A DNA stretch of 64,000 bases from positions 4,030,001-4,094,000 of the forward strand of contig NC_083870.1 of NCBI RefSeq assembly GCF_032452875.1, read 5' to 3'. Positions within the stretch are counted from its first letter, which is position 1; each line of letters begins with the position of its first letter. Shown one piece after another: positions 1 through 11,999 of the stretch. Source of the DNA: Bos javanicus. Lineage: Eukaryota; Chordata; Mammalia; Artiodactyla; Bovidae. The notes beneath the pieces are model-generated. The model made no database searches. It saw only the letters and a program-made list of their open reading frames with translations, and was not told the origin of the DNA. The position numbers were made by a program, and so were the translations under genes.

Positions 1-333
1 GACCTCACCTCTTTTGAGCTTGGGCACATCTAACTCACTTAAACCCTTTAAAGACCAATGTATCCATGGAAAAATCATATAGGATCAACAAAGAATTGCT
101 ATGCATTAGGGTTCATTTAAATATCTGTCTTGATGAACTTGGGCAAGGATGGCAATGACTTTCACTTCATGAGCTCACTCCAAACCATGGGCTATGCGTT
201 GTGATGACAGTCGTCTGGGTGGCATGTTACCTTACAGGGAAGAGTCAAGAAGAAAAGAATGCAGGCTGCAACTCATTAGAAATGCTTACTAGGCTCATAT
301 CTGCTTACTTTGGACTAGCTCTGAAAGGCTTGG
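1..333. other. unassigned non-coding sequence
   Basis: No open frame of note and no repeat family that I recognise. It lies upstream of a BovB fragment and appears to be ordinary intergenic DNA. Confidence 0.4.
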
Positions 334-978
334 TGTTCAGTTGCTCAGTCATGTCCAACTCTTTGTGACCCCCATGAACTGCAGTACGCCAGGCCTCCCT
401 GTCCTTCAGTATCTCCTGGAGTTTGCTCAAACTCATATCCATTGAGTCGGTGATGCCATCCAACCATCTCATCCTCTGTCAGCACCTGCTTTTCCTGCCC
501 TCAGTGTTTCCTAGAATTTAGTTCTTTTCCAGTGAGTTGGTTCTTCACATCAGGTGGCCAAGGTATTGCAGCTTCAGCTTCCGCATCACTTCTTCCAATG
601 AAGACTCAGGGTTGATCTCCTTTAGGTTTGACTGCTTTGATCTCCTTGCAGTCCAAGGGACTCTCAAGGGTCTTCTCCAGCACCACAGTTTGAAAGCATC
701 AATTCTTCAGCACTCAGCCTTATTTATGGTCCAACTCCCACACCCATGCAATCTTTGACTATACAGACCTTTGTCGGTAAATTGGTATCTCTGCTTTTTA
801 ATACACTGACTATGTTTGTCATAGCTTTTCTTGTAAGGAGCAAGTGTCTTTTAATTTCATGGCTGTAGTCACTGTCTGCAGTGATTTTGGAGCCCAAGAA
901 AATAAAATCTGCCACTGTTTCCATTGTTTCCCTATTTGCCATGAAGAGATGGGGCCAGATGCCATGATCTTAGCATTT
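334..978 (-). mobile_element. BovB LINE 3' fragment (RTE clade)
   Basis: The + strand reads the reverse complement of the BovB 3' region. The low-coordinate edge is the element's 3' end (complement of the shared gtcgcaaagagt-type tail) and the copy runs 5'-ward to about the KIMASGP block. Minus-strand frames at 724-942 and 819-1085 contain BovB blocks such as FIFLGSKITADSD and KIMASGPISSWQI, split by frameshifts. It is 5'-truncated and strongly diverged, with no clear CTGAA tail and no certain target duplication. It encodes no functional protein. Confidence 0.88.
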
Positions 979-1823
979 TCGGAACTTATTTTGTAGATGG
1001 GCCCTTGAAGATTTAATTTTTCTCTGATTCCCAAGTGATAAACTTTATACTCTCTACCATATTCAGAGATTGTAAGAAGTTTCAAAGAGAAGAAGAAGGG
1101 TGTTATAATTTGCTGAAGGCTTACTGTGTCCTACACACTTTCATGGACATGACCTTTTTTTAAGTATTAAAAAAAATGTGTGTTGGGGGAAATGATTTGC
1201 CCTGACTCTAAAGCAGAGGCTGCTGGCAAGGATCAAATGTCCCAGCTGTTGGAAGAAAAGGAGCTAAGGGTCAGGGAGCCTGCAGGCCCTGATATTTTTA
1301 GTGTCATATCCTCAGAGTTAAGTGTCAGAGAAACAGAAAGGCAACACCAAATAACGAGAGAGGAAGAAATGGGAAACCCAATAACATATTTTTTAAAGTT
1401 AGTAACTTTAATATTTCCTACTATTGCACAGTGCCTTGAGATCTATAGCTCTGCCTTGTATAGAAAACGAAGCCCCTTCACCCAGTTCCTTGCTCTGGTG
1501 GGTAACCCTGAAATACCCATAGGTGGACACAGCATCATGTGTGAGAACACATCGTAATGCAAGATAACATCTAGGACTCTTGGGACTCAGATTCAGTTTT
1601 AGGTTCTACAACTTTCTGATTGAAAAATAGCAGGTAAATCCTAAACCCTCTAACTCCTTTTTCTTTTCTCAAAAAATGAGAAACTGTAGCTCTGTTATAT
1701 ACTTTAAAGATTGCAATCATTCTCTACTAAAAGTTCTGGGAGCTTCCTCAAAGACTCTTTATACCTAGAACATGAAACTTTGTTATTCTGACCAGTTTAC
1801 TCAGCACTTGTACTACCGCCCCA
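979..1823. other. unassigned non-coding sequence
   Basis: About 0.85 kb between a BovB fragment and a CA-rich stretch. A 125-codon frame at 1180-1557 (+) matches nothing that I recognise and crosses AT-rich low-complexity DNA, so I regard it as chance. Confidence 0.35.
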
Positions 1824-1895
1824 AACACACATGCACACATGTGTTTACACACACATGCTTGCACACACACATACAATCATGCACACACACACATG
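1824..1895. repeat. imperfect (AC)n microsatellite
   Basis: Runs of ACAC interrupted by ATGC, ATGT and TTT units. It is degenerate, so probably old and only weakly polymorphic. Confidence 0.8.
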
Positions 1896-2060
1896 TATTT
1901 CCAGCAGCCCACTGGAAAGAGCTCACGTGAATCCAGGAATGAATCTAGTCAGGGACCACACAGTGTTCCCAGGTACTGCTGCTTCCTGCATCCCTTATGA
2001 ACTAATGAATATGGTTCATCATCTCTCTACTTCAAGTCCAGAAGGGAAAACTAACACATA

Positions 2061-2407
2061 AGACTCTGGAGAGTCCCTTGGACTGCAAGGAGATCCAACC
2101 AGTCCATTCTGAAGGAGATCAGCCCTGGGATTTCTTTGGAAGGAATGATGCTAAAGCTGAAACTCCAGTACTTTGGCCACCTCATGCGAAGAGTTGACTC
2201 ATTGGCAAAGACTCTGATGCTGGGAGGGATTGGGGGCAGGACGAGAAGGGTACGACAGAAGATGAGATGGCTGGATGGCATCACTGACTCGATGGACGTG
2301 AGTCTGAGTGAACTCTGGGAGTTGGTGATGGACAGGGAGACCTGGCGTGCTGCGATTCATGGGGTCGCAAAGAGTTGGACACAACTGAGCGACTGAACTG
2401 AACTGAA
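2061..2407 (+). mobile_element. BovB LINE 3' end
   Basis: Sense BovB 3' terminus. The frame at 2136-2396 carries MMLKLKLQYFGHLMRRVDSL, RMRWLDG-like and ATWRAAIHGVAKS-like blocks that close the BovB ORF. The copy ends in two CTGAA units, the simple 3' tail typical of RTE elements. It belongs to the younger-looking sequence type (SLEGMM, GGIGGR) and is severely 5'-truncated. Confidence 0.92.
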
Positions 2408-2624
2408 TATTAATAACATCATTTCAAGATCCAGGATGAAATCCTCCAGATGTAATAACTGAAGCACAGAGCAAGAGAATTTGGAAGTCCCTGACTTGGG
2501 GCATTTTCTTAGACAAATATCTTAATCTTCCCAGGAAACAATTTAAAATTTCTTAATCTAGAAGAAGAGGATTTAGGCCAGAAAAACTCTAGCATCCCTT
2601 TTAGTGCTAACATTTTGTATTCAA

Positions 2625-3860
2625 TGATCATTCATTTGCTCATCTAATATTCACTGAGTGCCTACCGTATGCCTGGGCTTCCCTCATAGCTCAGTCAGTA
2701 AAGAATCTGCCTGCAATGCAGGAGACCTGGGTTCTATTCCTGGGTCGGGAAGATCCCTGGAGAAGGAAATGGCAACTCACTCCAGTATTCTTGCCTGGGA
2801 AATCCCATGGACAGAGGAACCTGGCAGGTTACAGTCCATGGGGTTGCAAGAGTCAAACATGACTTAGAGACTGAACCACACCACCACATTATGCCTGTTC
2901 TAGGTACCCAGGGTACATCAAAAAACAGAACAGGGTAAGAATCCCTGCCACTGTAGAGCTTATGTTCTGGTGAGAAGAGAGAGAAAACAAGCAATAAATA
3001 TAATACTCAATAAATTATGCTATATAGAAAGGGTGGTAAATATTGAAGGGGGGGGATCCAAACAAGAGAAGAGATTAGGAGTGCAGAAGAGTGGCAGGAT
3101 GCAATTTCAAAGGCCTCATTTTAAAAGGTGATATTTCAGCAAATACTTGCAAAAGTAGGACGTTCAGCCACATGGATATCTGAGAGAACAGCATTCTAGG
3201 GAGAGGTTTCAGCCCATACAAAGCCCTAAGGCAGGAACATGCCTGTGTGTTCAAAGTACAGCAAGGACGTATGGGAATTTGAGCTTTTATCTGAGTGAGA
3301 TAGAGTCATTGGAGAGTTTTGAACAGAGGGTAACATGATATGACTTACACTTTAAAGGGATCGTTCTGACTGCTTTGTGAAGTGTAGATGGTTAGGAAAG
3401 GCAGGAATGAAGCATGGAGACCCATAGGAGGCAGCTGAAGTATCCCAGTGAGAGATGGCTCAGGCAAGAGTAGTAACAGGAAATGGTAATAAGTGGTTGG
3501 AGTCATGGTATATTTTGAAAGTAATGACAACAGTCCTAGTGAATTAGATGTGGGTCTGAGAGAAGAGCAGAATCAAGAAAGGTTTCAAGATTTCTAAATT
3601 GAGCAAACTTAAGGACGGAGTTGTCATAACCTGAGACGGGGAGGGAGACTGGAAGTTGTATAAGTTTGACTGAGCATCAGGGGTAGAGTGGAGCTCATAG
3701 GTTCAGCTTCAGATGTGTTAAATGGATGTATATACTAGACACTCAAGTGGGGGAGTCAAAGACAATAGTATTTGAATCTGGAGTTCAGGAAAGAGGTATA
3801 ATTTGGAGATAAAATATTTCTAAGTCTTGAGCTAAGAGCCCCGTAGATGTTATATCCCAA
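2625..3860 (+). repeat. old interspersed repeat, family unassigned
   Basis: The stretch has the familiar texture of an ancient mammalian repeat: a tgagtgcctac start, an agagcttatgttctgg block, a gccctaaggcaggaacatgcc block and an aacatgatatgacttac block. A second, shorter member appears at about 28500-28870. A Bov-tA has split this copy at 2676-2889. I do not assign a family name with confidence. Confidence 0.5.
2676..2889 (+). mobile_element. Bov-tA SINE
   Basis: tRNA-Glu-like head (gcttccctcatagctcagtc) with A and B box-like segments, joined to the BovB-derived Bov-A body. It is flanked by the 8-bp duplication TATGCCTG at 2668-2675 and 2890-2897. Removing it rejoins the surrounding old repeat without a gap, which confirms the boundaries. 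Confidence 0.95.
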
Positions 3861-5049
3861 GGGCTCAGTGTATTTCCTCCTGAGGATTTTATATCTGAAG
3901 TACAGTTGTCACTGATGCCATTGTCACTATCATGACTAAACTTCTGCTAGATTAAAAGTACTTTGTAAAGTTTTCTGGGCATCTGGGTGTCCCTGTGTCC
4001 TTGGTCTGCCCAGATGCACACAGGGTACCTTCACATTACTCTGAAGTATGGTTCCATTAGAATGGATTATGGCATACAGCCCAATGCTGTCATGTTCTGA
4101 CATTACAAGACAAAAAGGCATAGTAGGTATTAAAGCAGTACCTTGGGGTTGCAGAAATGTCACTTCATCTTTTGTAGTTATCAGTTCTATTTTTATCACC
4201 CAATTTACCTGATCCCCAAAAGGCAATCTCAGTCAACTTAAAGTAGATTCAGCCATTTTGAGTTTATAGTCGGTAAATTATGAATTTTTCTTATCTTTTC
4301 TTCTACCAGGTTGGTTTGTAAGTTCTGGAGTGCATATTCTAGATGGAGATAAGTGTCTGGTGAATCTGTAAACATGCAGAGATGTACCCCTCCTTGAATG
4401 TCAGAGATGGACACAAGGTCTCCCGCTCTGTGCACAGGGCTCTGCTCAGCTGACAGCGGAAAGCTTTAGAAACACCTGTTAACTCTGCCAGTTAAAGTTA
4501 AAAAGAAAATTCTAAGAAGAACTTTCCATTCATATAAAGTTTTAAAATATTCTCCGTCAGACCTAAAATTATTTATTAAATGACCAAACAAACACACCGT
4601 GTCTTGAGCACAAATCTCTAACGAAAGGCGGGAATGTAGCCTGTAAGAGATGCCGCACAGGGTGGGGAGCCCCGAGTGTGTCCTGGTGCCACGCAGCCCA
4701 GTCCGTGAGCCTCTGTGGTATGTGTCTTCCTGTGGACTCCTGCAGTTCACTCTTGGTGCAAATATTTTTCTGTTATTAATGTGCAAAGACAATTGTTTTC
4801 CTAAACCTATTATTTATACCAAGTTTATAGAAGCTTAATAGCTAGAAAGTAGCTTCTTTATTTTCTCTCGTATTTTTGGTATGACTACTGTTCCTGGTAC
4901 AGTAGAAATCATGGTGTAGTTCAAAGGAATGAGGTGAGGAAGGGTAGTACAGAGAGGAATAAACCTGAGGGATTTTGGAGACAAAATCATGAACATTCCC
5001 AATGTTATTCAGCCAGAGAATCTCTGGGGCTCTGTGATGTGAGTCCAGC
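3861..5049. other. unassigned non-coding sequence
   Basis: Nearly 1.2 kb with only short frames, for example 96 codons at 3936-4226 and 108 codons at 4466-4792, both minus. None resembles a known protein, and there are no clear splice or promoter signals. Confidence 0.35.
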
Positions 5050-5226
5050 TCTGCTGCTGCTGCTGCTAAGTCGCATCAGTCGTGTCTGACTCTGCGACCC
5101 CATAGACGGCAGCCCAACAGACTCCTCTGTCCCTGGGATTCTCCAGGCAAGAATACTGGAGTGGGTTGCCATTTCCTTCTCCAATGCATGAAAGTGAAAC
5201 GTGAAAGTGAAGTCGCTCAGTTGTCA
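5050..5226 (-). mobile_element. Bov-A2 SINE, truncated
   Basis: Starts with CTG repeats (5052-5068, the complement of the AGC tail of Bov-A2), followed by a complete reversed Bov-A monomer and the short linker with gaaagtgaa units. It breaks off just inside the second monomer near gtcgctcagttg. Confidence 0.92.
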
Positions 5227-5484
5227 ATTCCAGGCTCTAAGTTCAACTGCACATTAAGACCTAGGCTTTGCAAGCATGAGAAATAAGACGTGAAATCCAT
5301 CAGAAAGTGTGCCCAACCCTAAGGCATCAGCCTGGCTCTCTTCCCAAGCTTCCAGGAACCCAAGCAGCACATCCCCTTCAAAATTTGTATTTTCTCGGTC
5401 TGTAAGACAGACGTGTATATCTCAAACACATATACATATATTGTGGAGAGTGGGAGGTGAAGGGAAGGAGGTAGTGATCAGAGA

Positions 5485-5640
5485 TGTTGCAAGAGCACCA
5501 CATTGGGAATCAAAGGATCTAAGATCAAGCTCTGCCAAACCCTGTGTGATTCTGTGCTGTTCATTTAGCCCCTATGTTCCTCAGCACCCTTTTCTGGAAG
5601 GTGAAGAGGAATAGTAGCTTCATTTACCTATTTAGGTGTT
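5485..5640 (+). repeat. MIR SINE fragment
   Basis: Diverged MIR core: a gctctgcca block, a tgtgtgattctg block, then cctcagcaccc and a short tail. Assigned by pattern only. Confidence 0.5.
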
Positions 5641-5644
5641 CAAC

Positions 5645-6725
5645 CATAATTTCAAAATGAAAAAGAATGGTATCATCAAGAAAATCTACACACAATAATG
5701 CTGGAGAGGATGTGGAGAAAAGGCAACCCTATTGCACTGTTGGTGGGTATATAAATTGGTACAGCCACTATGGAAAACAGTATGGAGACTCCTTAAGAAA
5801 CTAGGAATAAAACTACCATATGACCCAGCAAGGGCTTCCCAGGTGGCGTGACTGGTAAAGACCCCGTTTGCCAATGCAGGTGACTATCCTTGGCTCAGGA
5901 CAATCCTCTGGAGAAGGGAATGGCTATACACTCCAGTATTCTTGCCTGAAAAATCCCATGGACAGAGGAGTCTAGAGGGCTACAGTCCATAGGGTTGCAA
6001 AGAGTCACACACTACTGAAGCGACTTAGCACACACGCATGCACATGACCCAGCAATCCCACTACTGGACATATACCCCCAGAAAACCACAATTCAAAAAG
6101 ACACCTGTGCCCTAACATTCATTGAAGCACTATTTAGAATAGCCGGGACACAGACGCAACATAGATATCCATCAACAGATGAACGGATAAAGAAGTTTTG
6201 GTACCTATACACAATGGATATTACTTAGTCATAAAAAAAGGGATGAATTTAAGTCAGTTGTAATGAGGTGAATGAACCTAGAGCCTGTTACACAGAGTGA
6301 AGTAAGTCAGAAAGAGAAAAACAAATATCATATATGAATGCAGATATATGGAATCTAGAAAAATAGTACTGATGAAACTATTTGCAGAGAAGAAGTGGAA
6401 ATATAGACGTAGAGGGTGGACTTGTGGACACAGTGGAGGAAGGACAAGGTAGGACAGATTGAGAAAGTAGCAGTGACATATATACCCTATTTTGCAAAAT
6501 AATTAACTAGAGGGAAGCTGCTGTATAACACAGGAAGCCCAGCACAGCACTCTGTGATGACCTAGAGTGGAGTTGGGGTCGGGGGGGCTCTAGAGAGAAG
6601 CGGTACATATATATATATATATATGATTATGACCGATCCACGTTGATGTACAGCAGAGGTCACCGCAACATTATAAAGCAATTACCCTCCAACAACAACA
6701 AAGTAATCTTGATTAAAAAAAAAAA
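5645..6725 (+). mobile_element. L1 LINE 3' end, split by a Bov-tA
   Basis: Sense L1. The last part of ORF2 (tggagaggatgtggagaaa, ccatatgacccagca, then catatacccccagaa and tactccattg-like blocks) leads into the 3' UTR, which ends in a poly-A near 6716-6725 with an (AT)n run at about 6605-6624. It is heavily mutated and not open, so it is older than the L1 copies at 8.5 and 18 kb. A Bov-tA interrupts it at 5831-6043. Confidence 0.88.
5831..6043 (+). mobile_element. Bov-tA SINE inserted in L1
   Basis: Complete tRNA-derived head and Bov-A body. The 11-bp duplication ATGACCCAGCA flanks it exactly at 5820-5830 and 6044-6054 and is part of the L1 ORF2 sequence, so insertion followed the L1. Confidence 0.96.
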
Positions 6726-6829
6726 CAGCAAACAAAAGTGAACTGAGCATCCGCATTGCGCTAGGTGCCAGACCAGTGCTGTGACTACTGCTGCCTCTTA
6801 CAGCATTATCTCTGACAACCACAGTAGCT

Positions 6830-7055
6830 ACCATGAACAAGGCTCCTACTGGATGCCAGTCACTGTACTGAGTGCTTTGTAGACACGATTTCATTTAATC
6901 CTCAGAAGAGCATGGTGAAGGGCCAATTTCATTTGTATTTTGCAGTTCCGAAAGACAAAGCTTATGAGATTAAGGAAGGAGTTTGTTTGATTTTTCCAAC
7001 TTTGTTGGCACTTTTTCCAGTAAGTGCCAGAGTCAGGTTTGAACTCAAGCTTTTC
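6830..7055 (-). repeat. MIR SINE fragment
   Basis: Reverse MIR texture: gatgccagtcactgtactga, then tttcatttaatcctcag and a tail. Strongly diverged. Confidence 0.55.
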
Positions 7056-8280
7056 TGTTGCCAAAGCAGATGCAAAAGCGTTACTATACTCCAGTATGTT
7101 AGTCTATTTCATCTGATTTAAACACACTATGATTCTATGTAGGGATGAATGTTTTGCATGCTCATCTAAACACACAGAAGTAGTTCATGAACTTGTTCCA
7201 CATAGTAATGTCATAAGCAAGAGACACACACAGCACATTGGACACTCAGTGTGACCCGTAAGAAAATATGATTCTATGAGTTCTTCATACAACATCTCAC
7301 TCTATTGGGTACTCCTGACCCCATTTCAGGGCTGTGTTCCTCTAGAGGGATGACTATCCAATCTGGCCTATGCTCTGACTCTACAGTGACCTGGAGAGAA
7401 GGGAGAGCCCTCCCTTTCCACTCCCCTACTGGAGAGTCTCTTTTCCTGAATTCAGCACAGGCAAACAGGAATAAGGCCAAAGAATGCCACTCTAGCTGCA
7501 ACCTAAAGTGTTAAAAAGCAGTTTCAAGTGTATGGTAGAAACTGGGGGCACAGCATTGACTGTTCTGACTGAATGGTGCTTCCCCAAATCTCCTATTTGG
7601 TGAATAAATTCTTTTTGCTTAAAAGATGCCTCGGACAAATACGGGGTATCATTTTGCAACATAATGATTCAGAAAACACTCAAGAAAGGACTTGCGAGAA
7701 ACTGCTCTTGAGTGACTCGATCTCCAAGAATTGCTGGGGATGAACCGTGATCAAATTAAATGGCAAACCTGAATGTATCCACTCTCTCTATAAACTACAT
7801 TTATTACCTTACAAAAGTGACATTTTCCTTGATGGGTGAAGCAGTAACCTTCTAAAGAAATAATTGTCCGTAACATTGTTAGTCACTGGCATGCGAAGTC
7901 ATTCTCAGGCATTAAACTCAAATGATGTCTTTGATGATGATTATCATCATAAAAAGGTGGACTGGGCTTTTTTAGTAGGGAGGGGTTTGTGGGGAGAGGA
8001 GGAAAAAAGGCATTTCCCATGATGCTCCTGTTACAAGAACTGAGATTGGAGTCAGATCATGACGAGTACAATGTATGGAGACTTCTGTTTCATCCTGTTG
8101 AAATGGGCACCAAAGAATATTCCTCTTTCCCTGGGGAAGGAATGATACTGAGCCTACCTTTACTATGGGGATTTGGCATGGGAAAAACATTAACAACAAA
8201 TACAGATCAAGCTGCACAATGTGTTTCTCTATTACTCTGTCATCTCACTGTAGAAACACAAACAAGGGTAAGCAAGTAAA
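7056..8280. other. unassigned non-coding sequence
   Basis: No repeat recognised with confidence. The stretch near 7590-7620 (ctatttggtgaataaattc) could be an LTR polyadenylation region but is too short to call. Overlapping short frames on both strands at 7274-7514 and 7972-8279 look like chance. Confidence 0.35.
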
Positions 8281-8284
8281 CAAC

Positions 8285-8450
8285 GCTATTAACATTTGTG
8301 TAGCAGTTGAACTTTACAGAGTCTTTTCACATGAATTGACCCACTAGGGCTCCTGGTAGCCGTGTGAGTTAGAAATTATTATTCACATTTTGTAAATTAA
8401 AAAACTGAAGCTCAGAGAAGGGTATTGAATCCAGTATTTGGTAAAATGAC
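8285..8450 (-). repeat. MIR SINE fragment
   Basis: Reverse MIR with the cattttgtaaattaaaaaac and tgaagctcagagaag blocks. Confidence 0.6.
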
Positions 8451-8522
8451 AGGCTTATGAAACATTGGGTCTAGATGGCATCTTATAAATAATCTATTTG
8501 AAACTATAGTTCAAGTCATTTT

Positions 8523-10050
8523 TTTTGTACTATTTATTGATTTTTTAAAATATAAATTTATTTATTTTAATTGGAGGTTAATTACTTTACAACATTGTAT
8601 TGGTTTTGCCATACATCAACATGAATCCACCATGGGTGCACACGTGTTCCCCATCCTGAACCCCCCTCCCACCTTGCTCCCCGTACCATCCCTCTGGGTC
8701 ATCCCAGTGCACCAGCCCCGAGCATCCTGTATTGTGCATCGAACCTGGACTGGTGATTCATTTCATATATGATATTATACATATTTCAATGCCATTCTCC
8801 CAAATCATCCCACCCTCACCCTCTCCCACAGAGTCCAAAAGACTGTTCTATACATCTCTGTCTCTTTTGCTGGCTTGCATACAGGGTTATCGTTACCATC
8901 TTTCTAAATTCCATATATATGCATTAGTATACTGTATTGGTGTTTTTCTTTCTGGCTTACTTCACTCTGTATAATAGGCTCCAGTTTCATCCACCTCATT
9001 AGAACTGATTCAAATGTATTCTTTTTAATGGCTGAGTAATACTCCATTGTGTATATGTACCACGGCTTTCTTATCCATTCATCTGCTGATGGACATCTAG
9101 GTTGTTTCCATGTCCTGGCTATTATAAACAGTGCTGCGATGAACATTGGGGTACACGTGTCTCTTTCAATTCTGGTTTCCTCGGTGTGTATACCCAGTAA
9201 TGGGATTGCTGGGTCATAAGGCAGTACTATTTCCAGTTTTTTAAGGAATATCCACACTGTTCTCCATAGTGGCTGTACTAGTTTGCATTCCCACCAGCAG
9301 TGTAAGAGGGTTCCCTTTTCTCCACACCCTCTCCAGCATTTATTGCTTGTAGACTTTTGGATCACAGCCATTCTGACTGGCGTGAAATGGTACCTCATGG
9401 TAGTTTTGATTTGCATTTCTCTGATAATGAGTGATGTTGAGCATCTTTTCATGTGTTTTTTAGCCATCTGTATGTCTTCTTTGGAGAAATGTCTATTTAG
9501 TTCTTTGGCCCATTTTTTGATTGGGTCATTTTTTTTTTTCTGGAATTGAGCTGCAGGAGTTGCTTGTATATTTTTGAGATTAATTCTTTGTCAGTTGCTT
9601 CGTTTGCTATTATTTTCTCCCATTCTGAAGGCTGTCTTTTCACCTTGCTTATAGTTTCCTTTGTTGTGCAGAAGCTTTTAAGTTTAATTAGGTCCCATTT
9701 GTTTATTTTTGCTTTTATTTCCAACATTCTGGGAGGTAGGTCATAGAGGATCCTGCTGTGATTTATGTCAGAGAGTGTTTTGCCTATGTTCTTCTCCAGG
9801 AGTTTTATAGTTTCTGGTCTTACATTTAGATCTTTAATCCATTTTGAGTTTATTTTTGTGTATGGTGTTAGAAAGTGTTCTAGTTTCATTCTTTTACAAG
9901 TGGTTGACCAGTTTTCCCAGCACCACTTGTTAAAGAGATTGTCTTTTCTCCATTGTATATTCTTGCCTCCTTTGTCAAAGATAAGGTGTCCATAGGTGCA
10001 TGGATTTATTTCTGGGCTTTCTATTTTATTCCATTGATCTATATTTCTGC
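8523..10050 (-). mobile_element. 5'-truncated ruminant L1 (L1-BT type)
   Basis: The element begins on this strand with its T-rich 3' tail, continues through the 3' UTR to about 8900 and then reads ORF2 backwards. Minus frames at 8904-9467 (187 codons; YTMEYYSAIKKN and CWWECKLVQPLW blocks) and 9497-9889 (130 codons; LIKLKSFCTTKET) are L1 ORF2 C-terminal sequence separated by frameshifts. The 11-bp duplication CAAGTCATTTT flanks it at 8512-8522 and 10051-10061. The reverse transcriptase core lies upstream of the truncation, so the copy is dead. Confidence 0.96.
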
Positions 10051-10098
10051 CAAGTCATTTTAATCTAACTTGATTTCATTGGAATTCTAACCACCTGG

Positions 10099-10303
10099 TC
10101 CTCCCAGGTGGCACTAGTGGTAAAGAATCCGCCTGCCAATGCTGGAGACACAAGGGAGGCCAGTTCGATCCCTGGGTCAGGAAGATCTCCTGGAGGCAGA
10201 AATGACAACCCACTCCAGTATTTTTGCCTGGAGAATTGTGTGGGCAAAGGAGCCTGGAGAGCTACAGTCCATGGGGTCGCAAAGAGTCAGACATGACTTG
10301 AAT
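10099..10303 (+). mobile_element. Bov-tA SINE
   Basis: tRNA-like head (ggtggcactagtggtaaag) and Bov-A body ending gtcgcaaagagtcagacatg. The 5' edge is blurred by an inverted pair, ccacctgg (10091-10098) and ccaggtgg (10104-10111), that includes the SINE head. Confidence 0.93.
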
Positions 10304-10862
10304 GTCTGCAAGCACACATATACCCCCAGTCACACCCTAGACATAAAAGTAGAATTTCTGTCTGGTTTCTGTCCTTGAAGAGGCTACCTTCTGGCAGGGG
10401 AGATAGCCTAGTAAGCAAATAATTCTCCCACTGTGAAGTAAGTGACACCCAGAAGAGGCATGTGTGATGCATCGGGCAGGAGTCAGCATTCTGCCTGGAG
10501 GGAAGAGGAATAGGGAAGCGGTAGGGGCACGAGGAGGAGGATTCCTTATGGACGACCAGGAAACAATGGCAACTGGGCAACAGGACAGGGCCCTGAAGAA
10601 ACAGGGAGCCACGGGAGCAAAGGACAAAGATGCTCTCAGAAGATGGACAGTTCTTTGCGGGTGGAGAGTAGTTTTGTAGGAAAAGGGGCTGAAGAGTAAG
10701 TTGGGAAGAGAAATTAGTATCATAATCTGAAGTTTTATGGACCATGTTAAGTAAGTCAGATTTCTTCTGTGAGAAATAAGGATCCATCAAAGACTTTTAC
10801 ACACTATTTAGTAATATTGATAATAGTAATGATGATGCAAATGATTACAGATAATATATGTT
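10304..10862. other. unassigned non-coding sequence
   Basis: Purine-rich sequence with overlapping minus frames at 10287-10790 and 10337-10723. Neither has a recognisable domain. The texture hints at an old repeat, but I cannot name one. Confidence 0.3.
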
Positions 10863-11085
10863 GGGGCTTCCCAGGTGGCACAATTGGTAAAGAGTCCTCC
10901 TGCCAATGCAAGAGACATGGGTTTGATCCTTGGGTCAGGAAGATCCTCTGGAGGAGAAAATGACAACCCACTCCAGTATTCTTGCCTGGTAAATTCCATG
11001 GACAGAGAAGCCTGGCAGGCCACAGTCAATGGGGTCGCAAAGCCAGACAGGACTAAGCTTACACACAAATGCATGCGTGCATGCA
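10863..11085 (+). mobile_element. Bov-tA SINE
   Basis: Full-length head (ggggcttcccaggtggcac) and body. The end carries a gcatgcgtgcatgcac extension. The target duplication is degenerate (aatatatgttg before, aatatttgttg after). Confidence 0.93.
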
Positions 11086-11097
11086 CATACCCACCAA

Positions 11098-11520
11098 ATA
11101 TTTGTTGAACGTTTGCCACAAGCCAGGTCCTTTGCTACGCCCTACAGGCAGGGCCTTAGCTAATCTTCTTAAAAACACTTTGAAGTACAAACTTTCCTGG
11201 TGGTGGTTAAGACTTTGCCTTTCAACCCAGCGGGTTCAGATTTGATCCCTGGACAGGGGACTAACAGTCCACATGCCTCACAGCCAAAAACCCAAACCAT
11301 AAAACAGATGCAATATTGTAACAAATTCATTAAAGACTTTAAAAATGGTCAGCATAAAAATCTAAAAAAAAAAAAAAAAATCCAACCAACAAAACACTTT
11401 GTTAAAATCCCCATTCCTAAGGGTTAGGGAGCTGAAGTAGCCTCTTGTGGTAAAGCCAAGATCTCCAGCTGTGACAGGCTCAGATAGCTGCGTTTGTTTG
11501 AAGGATCTCTAGCAGTGGTA
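11098..11520 (-). repeat. MIR SINE split by a CHR SINE
   Basis: Left piece 11098-11190 (tatttgttgaacgtttgcca, acaagccaggtcc) and right piece from about 11402 (aatccccattcc, gagctgaagtag). The interruption is the CHR-type SINE at 11189-11380. Confidence 0.5.
11189..11380 (+). mobile_element. CHR-2-type tRNA-Glu SINE
   Basis: Begins with the tRNA-Glu-like actttcctggtggtggttaa, then catgcctcacagccaaaaa and ttcattaaagacttt blocks, and ends in a poly-A. This is a cetartiodactyl SINE distinct from Bov-tA. The 11-bp repeat AAAACACTTTG at 11172-11182 and 11391-11401 is a likely target duplication, slightly offset from the element edges. Confidence 0.85.
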
Positions 11521-11999
11521 TAGAAAGTGAGTTTTAATGGAGAAGGGGTTATTCTGCCCAGAAAAGGGTGACTAGACCCTGAGGGACACTCTTGATTTCT
11601 GAGCTGAAGAGGGAAATGCCCATTTCCTTCAATGCTTTCTTCATTTCCCAGGAGGCCAGCGGAAGAGTGGGGCCCTGGCTAAACAGGCCATTTTGCTTCC
11701 CCTCTTCCCTGGCCTGTCCCCACTATCCCCTGCAGCTGACTATTTCAAACATTTGCACTCATCATCAGTGATATTCTGGAACCCATCACTATTGGTTCAA
11801 ATAGTGAACCAATTAGTCAGATCATGGCTATTCATTGTAGGAGGTGGACAACGAGTAGCCTGTGGAGGTACCTGCTGTCCCAAGCAAGTTAGGGAAGGCA
11901 GGATGAGCAGACCACCTCCCATCAGCACCTCACAGAGCTGCCTCCAGAAGATACTCAGATGCCAGGACAATTAAATGTGGGGAAAGTAATTGTGAATGT
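11521..11999. other. unassigned non-coding sequence
   Basis: No repeat and no convincing frame. A 93-codon frame at 11693-11974 (+) has no recognisable motif. Confidence 0.35.

Noticed and set aside
2676..2760. tRNA-like sequences (here and in every Bov-tA or CHR copy) considered as tRNA genes
   Set aside because: They are the tRNA-derived heads of SINEs, joined to SINE bodies and flanked by target duplications.
3936..4435. Adjacent minus frames considered as an old retroviral remnant
   Set aside because: No protease, polymerase or envelope motif is visible, and no LTR flanks them.
7590..7630. gaataaattc stretch as a possible LTR polyadenylation site
   Set aside because: No supporting LTR structure could be seen on either side.
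10091..10111. Short palindrome ccacctgg/ccaggtgg at a Bov-tA start
   Set aside because: One arm is the normal SINE head, so the pairing may be chance or part of target choice. Too short to claim.
10287..10790. Overlapping 167- and 128-codon minus frames
   Set aside because: Two phases of the same purine-rich stretch are open at once, which points to composition rather than coding.
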